Assembly (NCBI GenBank): GCA_902495265.1 | Contig: CABUWR010000019.1 | Location: forward strand, 1-12,341 | Direction of reading: 5' to 3' | DNA from: an uncultured Collinsella sp. | GTDB lineage: Bacteria > Actinomycetota > Coriobacteriia > Coriobacteriales > Coriobacteriaceae | Length of the DNA stretch: 12,341 nucleotides | Part shown: piece by piece, positions 6,829 to 12,341 of the stretch | How positions within the stretch are numbered: position 1 is the first letter of the stretch | How the letters are laid out: each line of letters begins with the position of its first letter | Notes under the pieces: generated by a model | Told to the model about the DNA's origin: nothing | Databases searched by the model: none | The model's input: only the letters and a program-made list of their open reading frames with translations | Made by a program: the position numbers and the translations under genes

Positions 6829-6881
6829 AAAATGCCAAATATGAGTACTGTCACCAGTTGAATGTCATATTTGGCATTTTT
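6829..6881. terminator. Perfect 16-bp inverted repeat, probably a bidirectional terminator
   Basis: AAAATGCCAAATATGA (6829-6844) and TCATATTTGGCATTTT (6865-6880) are exact reverse complements around a 20-nt loop. The loop contains a further 4-bp helix, ACTG/CAGT. Each arm ends in A4/T4-5, so both strands give a stem followed by U residues: T5 at 6877-6881 on the +, T4 on the -. It lies between argD and the - strand tRNA gene, where a bidirectional terminator makes sense. It is AT-richer than its surroundings and second in a series of hairpins, so a mobile-repeat remnant is an alternative. Confidence 0.7.
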
Positions 6882-6903
6882 GGCCACGGCCTTCGTGGCA
6901 GAC

Positions 6904-6937
6904 GTGTTGGTGGGTCGAATCCCATGCGCCGGGCCCA
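6904..6937 (+). other. tRNA T-arm-like fragment (possible tRNA remnant)
   Basis: The segment GTGGGTCGAATCCCAT at 6911-6926 resembles a tRNA T stem-loop (5-bp stem GTGGG/CCCAT), but the loop has 6 bases because one T of the TTCGA consensus is missing. A GC-rich acceptor-like GCGCCGGG and a CCCA follow. I found no matching 5' acceptor strand (CCGGCGC) or anticodon arm upstream. The GCCACG/CGTGGC hairpin at 6883-6899 does not have a proper anticodon loop. It is therefore not a functional tRNA: a decayed tRNA 3' end, an old attachment-site relic or coincidence. Confidence 0.3.
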
Positions 6938-6968
6938 AACAAAAACGGTCCCCTTTCGAGGACCGTTT
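6938..6968 (-). terminator. Intrinsic terminator of tRNA-Val
   Basis: Read on the - strand, AAACGGTCC (6968-6960) pairs with GGACCGTTT (6951-6943) around an 8-nt loop and runs into TTTTTG followed by TTTG. It lies 9 nt downstream of the tRNA-Val CCA end and is clearly its terminator. The + strand has no comparable T tract, so it is not intended for rightward transcripts. Confidence 0.85.
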
Positions 6969-6977
6969 CCAATTCAA

Positions 6978-7053
6978 TGGTGGGCGATGAGGGATTCGAA
7001 CCCCCAGCCTTGTGCGTGTAAAGCACCTGCGCTAACCGTTGCGCCAATCGCCC
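6978..7053 (-). tRNA. tRNA-Val (anticodon UAC), CCA end encoded
   Basis: The - strand folds as a standard 76-nt tRNA. The acceptor is GGGCGAT/ATCGCCC with discriminator A and an encoded CCA. The D arm is GCGC/GCGC and the anticodon loop is TTTACAC with TAC at positions 34-36 (valine, reading GUA and other GUN codons). A 5-nt variable loop and the T arm GGGGG-TTCGAAT-CCCTC follow. The 27-43 pair at the top of the anticodon stem is G-A, so that stem has four Watson-Crick pairs. The gene stands alone, opposite in direction to all neighbours, with its own promoter and terminator. Confidence 0.95.
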
Positions 7054-7063
7054 GTGCGGAGAG

Positions 7064-7091
7064 AGTATAGCAAAACAATCGCCCCATTCAC
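7064..7091 (-). promoter_or_regulatory. Putative promoter of tRNA-Val
   Basis: On the - strand an extended -10 element, TGCTATACT (hexamer TATACT at 7069-7064), lies 10 nt before the first tRNA base. A weak -35 candidate, GTGAAT (7091-7086), is 16 nt further upstream. The position would give a very short 5' leader, as is usual for tRNA genes. The -10 is persuasive, the -35 is not. Confidence 0.5.
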
Positions 7092-7183
7092 CTCATATCC
7101 ATTAAAGGTAACTGGCGCGTGTCACAGCGGAGCTGATTCAGTTGAGATTGCCTGAACATTCCGTCCCTCTTTACACCCTCGGG

Positions 7184-7189
7184 TATACT
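7184..7189 (+). promoter_or_regulatory. Putative -10 element for asnB
   Basis: TATACT at 7184-7189, 51 nt before the asnB start, matches the sigma-70 -10 consensus in five of six positions. No good -35 is found 16-18 nt upstream; TTTACA at 7170-7175 is too close and TTGAGA at 7142-7147 too far. A promoter here is needed because asnB has a terminator and an oppositely oriented tRNA upstream. No T-box or other leader structure is visible in the short leader. Confidence 0.4.
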
Positions 7190-7240
7190 CAAAAGCTACT
7201 GATTCGATTTGATACCCAGCAACAGCAGAGGGGATAGTAT

Positions 7241-9121
7241 ATGTGCGGTTTTGTCGGTTTTGTCGGTGGGACGGATAACCAATCCGAGGTGCTCACCAAG
7301 ATGATGGACCGCATCGTCCATCGTGGTCCCGACATGGGCGGCCAGTTTATCGACGGCCGCGTTGCCCTGGGCTTCCGCCGCCTGTCGATCCTCGACCTGA
7401 CCGAGGCCGGCGCTCAGCCCATGGCCAATGAGGACGGCAGCGTCGTCATCGTGTTCAACGGCGAGATCTACAACTTCCAGGAGCTCCGTTCCGAGCTCGA
7501 GGCCAAGGGCTATAAGTTCCACTGCGGCGCCGACACCGAGAGCCTCCTGCACGGCTACGAAGAGTGGGGCGAGGCCGTACTCAATCGCTTGCGCGGTATG
7601 TACGCCTTCGTCATCTGGGACAAGAAGAAGAACAAGCTCTTTGGCGCCCGCGATATCTTTGGCATCAAGCCGCTCTACTACTATCCCATGGCCGATGCGG
7701 GCGACGGCGCGCCGGGTGTGCTCTTTGGCTCTGAGATCAAGAGCTTCCTGGACTATCCGCACTTCCACAAGGCGGTCAACAAAAAGGCCCTGCGTCCGTA
7801 CATGACGCTGCAGTATTCGGCAACCGAGGAGACCTTCTTCGAGGGCGTCTACAAGCTGCCGCCGGCGCATTACTTTACCGTAGACATCCCGACCGGCAAG
7901 ATGAACATCGAGCGCTATTGGGATTGCGATTACTCCGCCGTCGAGAAGCCGTTCGAGGAGTACGTCGACGAGCTGGATGAGGTTGTGCACGAGAGCGTCG
8001 AGGCCCATCGCATCGCTGATGTTAAGGTCGCTTCCTTCCTCTCCGGCGGCGTCGACTCCAGCTATATTGCCGCTTGCCTCATGCCCGACAAGACCTTCTC
8101 GGTGGGCTTCGATTACAAGAACTTTAACGAGACCAACTACGCCAAGGAGCTTTCCGATAAGCTCGGCGTCGAAAACGTTCGCAAGATGATTACCGCCGAC
8201 GAGTTCTTCGGTGCGCTCGAGGACATCCAGTATCACATGGACGAGCCGCAGTCCAACCTGTCTTCCGTGCCGCTGTGGTTCTTGGCCGAGATGGCCCGCA
8301 AGGACGTTACCGTCGTGCTTTCGGGCGAAGGCGCCGACGAGCTCTTTGGCGGCTACGCCTACTACGAGGACACGGTTCCGGTGCGCAAGTACAAAAAGAT
8401 GGTGCCGCTGCCCATTCGCCGCGCGCTCGGTAACCTGGCGCTGCATATGCCGTACTTCAAGGGCCATAACTTTCTGGTCAAGGGTGCCGAGATCCCCGAG
8501 AAGTCGTTCCTGGGCCAGGCTCTGGTATGGCCTGAGCGCGAGGTCGACGGCGTGCTCAAGCCCGCGTACAACACCGGCGACGGCGCCTTTGAGCTCGCTG
8601 CACCCATCTACGCACGTGTGAAGGGTCAGCCCGAGCTGGTCAAGAAACAGTACCTGGACATGAACATGTGGCTCCCGGGCGACATTCTGCTCAAGGCCGA
8701 CAAGATGTGTATGGCGCACTCGCTGGAGCTGCGCGTGCCATTCCTGGATCGCAAGGTCATGGAGTTCGCCGAGCACATTCCCGACCGCTACCGCATCAAC
8801 GAGAACGGCAACAAGCAAGTGCTTCGCCACGCCGCCAACAAGTCGCTGCCCGATGAGTGGGCCACCCGTCCCAAGGTGGGCTTCCCCGTGCCGATTGTCT
8901 ACTGGCTGCGCGAGCAAAAGTGGTACGACTACGTCAAGGAGTACTTCACCGCGCCGTGGGCAAGCGAGTTCTTCAATACCGACGAGCTCATGCACCTGCT
9001 CGATCTGCACTTTGCGGGCAAGGGCAATTTCCAGCGCAAGATCTATACGCCGCTCGTGTTCCTGGTGTGGTACAAGCGTTTCTTTATCGACGAGGGCCAG
9101 CCTTCTGTTAAGGCTGCCTAG
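7241..9121 (+). CDS. asnB: Asparagine synthetase, glutamine-hydrolysing (AsnB type)
   Basis: Makes asparagine from aspartate, ATP and glutamine-derived ammonia. The N-terminal class-II glutaminase domain (about 2-210) starts MCGFVGFVGG, with Cys2 as the nucleophile exposed after Met removal. It contains RLSILDL (47-53), NGEIYN (73-78) and GADTE (96-100). The synthetase domain has the PP-loop SGGVDSS (268-274) for ATP and SGEGADELFGGY (361-372). An L-R-V-P-F-L-D segment follows near residue 505, and RPKVGFPVP precedes the C-terminal helices. The 626-aa length fits AsnB/AsnO-type enzymes of Gram-positive bacteria. GAGGGG at 7228-7233, 7 nt before ATG 7241, sets the start, and Cys2 confirms it. 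It is a single-gene unit, with its own promoter candidate and terminator. It could instead amidate a peptide or cell-wall Asp (AsnB-like side roles exist), but free asparagine synthesis is the default. Confidence 0.94.
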   Translation: MCGFVGFVGGTDNQSEVLTKMMDRIVHRGPDMGGQFIDGRVALGFRRLSILDLTEAGAQPMANEDGSVVIVFNGEIYNFQELRSELEAKGYKFHCGADTESLLHGYEEWGEAVLNRLRGMYAFVIWDKKKNKLFGARDIFGIKPLYYYPMADAGDGAPGVLFGSEIKSFLDYPHFHKAVNKKALRPYMTLQYSATEETFFEGVYKLPPAHYFTVDIPTGKMNIERYWDCDYSAVEKPFEEYVDELDEVVHESVEAHRIADVKVASFLSGGVDSSYIAACLMPDKTFSVGFDYKNFNETNYAKELSDKLGVENVRKMITADEFFGALEDIQYHMDEPQSNLSSVPLWFLAEMARKDVTVVLSGEGADELFGGYAYYEDTVPVRKYKKMVPLPIRRALGNLALHMPYFKGHNFLVKGAEIPEKSFLGQALVWPEREVDGVLKPAYNTGDGAFELAAPIYARVKGQPELVKKQYLDMNMWLPGDILLKADKMCMAHSLELRVPFLDRKVMEFAEHIPDRYRINENGNKQVLRHAANKSLPDEWATRPKVGFPVPIVYWLREQKWYDYVKEYFTAPWASEFFNTDELMHLLDLHFAGKGNFQRKIYTPLVFLVWYKRFFIDEGQPSVKAA

Positions 9122-9146
9122 TCTCGGCTTACGAATGCCTGTGCGT

Positions 9147-9171
9147 AACGGCTCCTCCGGGAGCCGTTTTT
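9147..9171 (+). terminator. Intrinsic terminator of asnB
   Basis: AACGGCTCC (9147-9155) pairs perfectly with GGAGCCGTT (9160-9168) around the tetraloop TCCG, and T residues continue to 9171. It lies 26 nt after the asnB stop. This is a compact, canonical rho-independent terminator that separates asnB from murE. Confidence 0.93.
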
Positions 9172-9233
9172 GCGCGAGCACGTTTCAGTTACTATGAAAA
9201 CCGTCCCTGCCAAATGGCTGAGAAAGGTGAAAG

Positions 9234-10796
9234 ATGCACCATTCGGATTCCGCGACCGTGACCACGGTCGATACGCTTGCCAAGCTGCTCGATGTGTGCG
9301 GCGAGCTGCGTGCTTCGGAGCAGGTTGACGAGCGCGCCGTGACCGGCTGTTCGTTTGATTCGCGCGCGGTTTCGGCGGGTGACGTGTTCTTTTGCAAGGG
9401 CGCTGCCTTTAAGCCCGCGTTTTTGAGCATGGCGCTCGATGCGGGCACCGTCGCATTTGTGTGCGAAGAGTCGCTGGTCGAGTCTCTGGAGCCGCTGGCG
9501 CAGGAGAGCGGTGCTGCAATGTTGGTTGTTGATAGCGTACGCACGGCGATGGCGCTGTTGCCGCCCGAGGTCTACGACCGTCCCGACCATGACGTCAAGA
9601 TCGTGGGCATCACCGGTACCAAAGGAAAGACCACGGCCGCTTTTATGCTCCAGTCCATCATCAAGGCGGCGGGCGAGTCCTGCGGCATGATCGGCTCGGT
9701 GAACACCGACGATGGTATCGAGTGCTACGAGAGCACCAACACCACGCCCGAGGCCCCCGAGGTCTGGCGCCATATCGCCAACTGTCGCGCGTCTGGTCGC
9801 CAGTCCATGGTCATGGAGGTCTCAAGCCAGGCGCTCAAGTACCAGCGCGTCGAGAACCTGCCGTTTGACGTAGCGTGCTTCCTCAACATCGGGCGTGACC
9901 ACATCTCGCCGATCGAGCACCCGACCTTCGAGGATTATTTTAAGAGCAAGCTCAGGATCTTTGATCAGGCTAAGACTGCCGTAGTGAATCTGGGCACCGA
10001 TGAAGTCGAACGCGTGCTGGAGGCCGCGTCGACGGCCGAGCGCTTGGTGACCGTTGGCGTCGAGCATCCCGAGGCGAGCCTGTGGGCAAGCGATGTCCGC
10101 ATGGTCGGCTTTAACATCGAGTTTAACCTGCATGGCATGAGCGCCGACGAGCCCGAGGAGGGGGAGAAGGTCCTGCTGGGTATCGCGGGCGACTTTAACG
10201 TGGAGAACGCGCTGGTCGCTATCGCCGCCGCGCGCGAGATTGGTATCGGTATCGATGCCATCAAGAAGGGCCTCTCCAAGCTGCGTGTGCCGGGCCGCAT
10301 GGAGGTCGTGGAGTCGAAGGATGGCCGCGTGGTTTGCGTTGTTGACTACGCTCACAACCAACTTTCGTTCCGCTCGCTCTTTTCGTCGGTCAAGCGCGCG
10401 TTTCCCGCCAGCCCGGTCATTGCGCTGTTTGGTGCCGCTGGAGGCAAGGCACAGGAGCGCCGTGAGCAGCTTCCGCGCGAGGCCGCACCATATTCTGATC
10501 TGCTGATCTTTACCAACGAGGATCCGGCTCACGAGGACCCGATGAAGGTCTGTCGCGAGCTTGCCGAGCATGTTCCCGACGATACCCCAAACAAGATCAT
10601 CCTCGATCGCGAGGCTGCTGTGCACGAGGCGTTCAAGGCGGCGCGTGAGGAATACGTCAGCCCCGATGCGCCCACCATCGTCTTGCTGTTGGCAAAGGGC
10701 GACGAGGAGCTCATGCACGTGGGCGATGAGTTCGTGCCCATCGAGAGCGATCTTTCGCTTGCCAACCGTTTAATCGATGTTACCCAGTTTGACTAA
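9234..10796 (+). CDS. murE: UDP-MurNAc-tripeptide synthetase MurE (not DAP-type; probably Lys/Orn)
   Basis: ATP-dependent cytoplasmic ligase adding the third, diamino acid residue to UDP-MurNAc-L-Ala-D-Glu. Mur-ligase layout over 520 aa: an N-terminal uridine-binding domain, the P-loop GITGTKGKTT (125-134) and TNTTPEAPE (168-176). EVSSQALKYQRV (195-206) and NIGRDHISPIEHPTFEDYF (218-236) lead to K239, the likely carbamylated lysine. DYAHN (371-375) opens the C-terminal domain. The substrate-recognition site reads NEDPA (428-432), whereas DAP enzymes have DNPR; Ala replaces the Arg that binds the DAP carboxylate. The central motifs resemble streptococcal lysine-adding MurE. Lysine or ornithine is therefore expected. 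AAGGTG at 9224-9229 is 4 nt before ATG 9234. The next gene follows after 111 nt. Confidence 0.92.
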   Translation: MHHSDSATVTTVDTLAKLLDVCGELRASEQVDERAVTGCSFDSRAVSAGDVFFCKGAAFKPAFLSMALDAGTVAFVCEESLVESLEPLAQESGAAMLVVDSVRTAMALLPPEVYDRPDHDVKIVGITGTKGKTTAAFMLQSIIKAAGESCGMIGSVNTDDGIECYESTNTTPEAPEVWRHIANCRASGRQSMVMEVSSQALKYQRVENLPFDVACFLNIGRDHISPIEHPTFEDYFKSKLRIFDQAKTAVVNLGTDEVERVLEAASTAERLVTVGVEHPEASLWASDVRMVGFNIEFNLHGMSADEPEEGEKVLLGIAGDFNVENALVAIAAAREIGIGIDAIKKGLSKLRVPGRMEVVESKDGRVVCVVDYAHNQLSFRSLFSSVKRAFPASPVIALFGAAGGKAQERREQLPREAAPYSDLLIFTNEDPAHEDPMKVCRELAEHVPDDTPNKIILDREAAVHEAFKAAREEYVSPDAPTIVLLLAKGDEELMHVGDEFVPIESDLSLANRLIDVTQFD

Positions 10797-10810
10797 TGAA
10801 CTGCGATGAG

Positions 10811-10871
10811 GGCGGCGTCCTGAGCGCGCTGCCGTTGCAAGCGCGTTTCCCCTCAAGCGAGGCGCGCCGCC
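10811..10871. repeat. Nested inverted repeats between murE and the HAD gene
   Basis: GGCGGCG (10811-10817) pairs with CGCCGCC (10865-10871), and inside it CGCGCT (10825-10830) pairs with AGCGCG (10840-10845). There is no terminal T run, so this looks like an mRNA structural element or weak, factor-assisted terminator, not a classical one. The GC content makes chance pairing likely. Confidence 0.35.
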
Positions 10872-10907
10872 TAAGACCAGAAGCCCCTTCTACGTAATGG
10901 AGTGACC

Positions 10908-11819
10908 ATGTCCCACAATACCCTGCCGACCGTCGCTGAGCTTTCGGGCGAGATGCGCGAGCGTCTTGCCAAGGTTAAGTACGTCTTTACCGACCTGGAC
11001 GCCACGATGCTCGCACCCGGCTCGTGCGTGCTGCGCGACAACGACGGCAACCCCTCGACCAAGCTCGTCGAGGCTGTCGTGGCACTTGCCCGCGCCGGCA
11101 TCCAGGTGGTTCCCACCTCGGGCCGCAACCGCACCATGATCCACGAGGATGCGCGCGTGCTCGGCCTCAACTCCTACATCGGCGAGATGGGTGGTCTGGT
11201 CATGTACGACCTCAAGGCCAACGATTGGGAGTACCTGACCGGCGATATGCCCTACGACCCCGCCTGCGGCCTCACGCCGCATCAGGTGATCGAGCAGACC
11301 GGCGTGTGCGAGAAGATTCTCGCCCGCTGGCCGCATAAGATCGAGTACCACAACGACATGTCGACTGGCTACAAGTACCGCGAGGTCACCGTCGGCATGC
11401 GCGGCGATGTGCCCGACGACGAGGTCCAGGCCATTCTTGATGAGGCCGGCTGCGGCCTGGTCTGGGCCTGCAACGGCCATCTGACCCATCTGTCCAAACC
11501 GACGACGCTCGAGCTCGAACGCGTCGAGGATGGCCGCGCGTTTAACATCAATCCCGCCGGTCTCAACAAGGGCGTTGCCATCGCACGTTTCTGCGAGCAC
11601 CTTGGTATCGAGCGCGAGGAGACGCTGGCGCTCGGCGATTCCGAGTCCGACTTCTACATGGCTGACCACGTGGGCACGTTCTGCCTGGTCGAGAACGGTT
11701 TGACCAGCGCCGGCGCGCCCGAGTTCCTGGATGCTTGCGATGACGCCTACGTCACGCGCGGCAAGATTGTCGATGGCTGGGCGGCAACGGCAGAGCTGCT
11801 CGTCGCGGCCCGTTCGTAG
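10908..11819 (+). CDS. HAD-superfamily hydrolase, Cof/IIB-like phosphatase
   Basis: Predicted cytoplasmic Mg-dependent phosphatase of the haloacid dehalogenase superfamily, 303 aa. Motif I is FTDLDATM (27-34): D29 would be the phospho-accepting nucleophile and D31 the acid/base, and Ala replaces the usual Gly of DxDGT. Motif II is VPTSGRN (68-74), the motif III lysine is K221 in GLNKGVAIA, and motif IV is ALGDSESD (241-248). The long segment between II and III (about 100-210) is the C2-type cap of IIB members such as Cof, sucrose-phosphate and mannosyl-3-phosphoglycerate phosphatases. The start is ATG 10908 with GGAG at 10899-10902; an in-frame GTG at 10902 overlaps that site and is rejected. 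It lies between murE and murI, so a cell-wall or sugar-phosphate substrate is possible. The sequence does not reveal which. Confidence 0.86.
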   Translation: MSHNTLPTVAELSGEMRERLAKVKYVFTDLDATMLAPGSCVLRDNDGNPSTKLVEAVVALARAGIQVVPTSGRNRTMIHEDARVLGLNSYIGEMGGLVMYDLKANDWEYLTGDMPYDPACGLTPHQVIEQTGVCEKILARWPHKIEYHNDMSTGYKYREVTVGMRGDVPDDEVQAILDEAGCGLVWACNGHLTHLSKPTTLELERVEDGRAFNINPAGLNKGVAIARFCEHLGIEREETLALGDSESDFYMADHVGTFCLVENGLTSAGAPEFLDACDDAYVTRGKIVDGWAATAELLVAARS

Positions 11820-11872
11820 TGCGGTCCTATCGCGCTGAGCCATATCTTTTCGAGAGAGAATCTGGTGAGGTA

Positions 11873-12341
11873 ATGTCCGATATCGAGAATCCGGCAGGCG
11901 ACACGCGCCCGATTGGCGTATTCGATTCTGGTCTGGGCGGTCTGACGGTTGCACGCGCGATTGCGACGGCGTTGCCGCACGAGTCCGTCTACTACTTTGG
12001 CGACACCAAGCGCTGCCCCTACGGCACCCGCACCGAGGACGAGGTGCGCTCGTTTGCACTGCAGGCGGGCCGCTGGCTGTCGAAGCACGACGTCAAGATC
12101 ATGGTCATCGCCTGCAATACGGCGACCGCTGCGGCCTTGCGTTTGGCCCAGCAGGTGCTCGACGTCCCCGTCATCGGTGTAATCGCACCGGGCGCACGCG
12201 CGGCAATCAACAGCACCCGCACGCGCCGGGTGGGCGTGCTTGCCACCAACCTCACCATTCGCTCAGGCGCTTACACGCGTGCCATCCAGGACCTGGATGC
12301 CGGCGTCGACGTATACGGCTGCCCTGCCTCGAGCTTTGTCG
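11873..12341 (+). CDS. murI: Glutamate racemase MurI (3' truncated by window edge)
   Basis: Converts L-glutamate to D-glutamate for the second residue of the peptidoglycan stem. About 156 N-terminal residues are visible before the window ends. They include IGVFDSGLGGLTV with the substrate-binding Asp-Ser, YYFGDTKRCPYGTR, and VIACNTATAAAL with the first catalytic Cys (about residue 83). PVIGVIAPGARAA and the strand RVGVLATNLTIRSGAY follow; the second catalytic Cys would be off the edge. ATG 11873 is preceded by GGTGAGG (11864-11870) only 2 nt away, an unusually tight spacing. No better in-frame start is seen, and the 13 residues before the core motif are a normal length. It starts 53 nt after the HAD gene and is likely co-transcribed with it and possibly murE. 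Confidence 0.93.
   Translation, partial: MSDIENPAGDTRPIGVFDSGLGGLTVARAIATALPHESVYYFGDTKRCPYGTRTEDEVRSFALQAGRWLSKHDVKIMVIACNTATAAALRLAQQVLDVPVIGVIAPGARAAINSTRTRRVGVLATNLTIRSGAYTRAIQDLDAGVDVYGCPASSFV

Noticed and set aside
7196..9181. Very long open frame on the - strand opposite asnB (661 codons), and similar ones opposite argJ, argB, argD, murE and the HAD gene
   Set aside because: The + strand partners have clear catalytic motifs, ribosome-binding sites and terminators. The antisense frames give no recognisable domain and arise from GC-rich codon bias.
1..12341. CRISPR array, insertion sequence or prophage content
   Set aside because: There are no direct repeats with regular spacers, no transposase or integrase frame and no abrupt base-composition change in the window.

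Overview
The window looks like a high-GC, gene-dense bacterial chromosome, most likely from the Coriobacteriia and probably close to Collinsella. That assignment rests on GC-rich codon use, gene content and protein flavour, not on a marker gene, so I hold it at roughly 0.7. All complete protein genes are on the + strand. The only RNA gene I recognise, a tRNA-Val, is on the - strand. I see no insertion sequence, prophage, CRISPR array or sign of recent transfer.

Region by region. (1) 1-1553: the 3' end of an energy-coupling-factor transporter membrane subunit (EcfT), then two tandem, clearly paralogous small FMN-binding split-barrel proteins. A strong hairpin terminator at 1598-1652 closes this block. 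(2) 1554-6706: an arginine/ornithine block, argC-argJ-argB-argD. A pair of ARG-box-like 18-mers spaced exactly 21 bp apart lies upstream of argC, as expected for an ArgR hexamer operator. A long imperfect hairpin with a T6 tract sits between argC and argJ and could act as an attenuator. Together the four enzymes convert N-acetylglutamate to N-acetylornithine, and ArgJ recycles the acetyl group and releases ornithine. No argF, argG or argH follows, so the cluster as seen ends at ornithine. (3) 6707-7240: a 534-bp non-coding stretch with two hairpin terminators, a fragment resembling a tRNA T-arm, and tRNA-Val(UAC) with its own terminator and promoter on the - strand. (4) 7241-9171: asnB, glutamine-dependent asparagine synthetase, with its own putative promoter, ribosome-binding site and terminator. 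(5) 9234-12341: murE, a HAD-family phosphatase and the 5' part of murI (glutamate racemase), a cell-wall precursor neighbourhood.

A theme may link the blocks. MurE has Ala where diaminopimelate-specific enzymes have Arg, so it probably adds lysine or ornithine, not DAP. I recall an ornithine-containing peptidoglycan described for Collinsella. If so, the argCJBD block without argF could supply the cell wall with ornithine as well as feeding arginine synthesis. AsnB and MurI also supply Asn/Asp-family and D-Glu metabolism. This link is inference.
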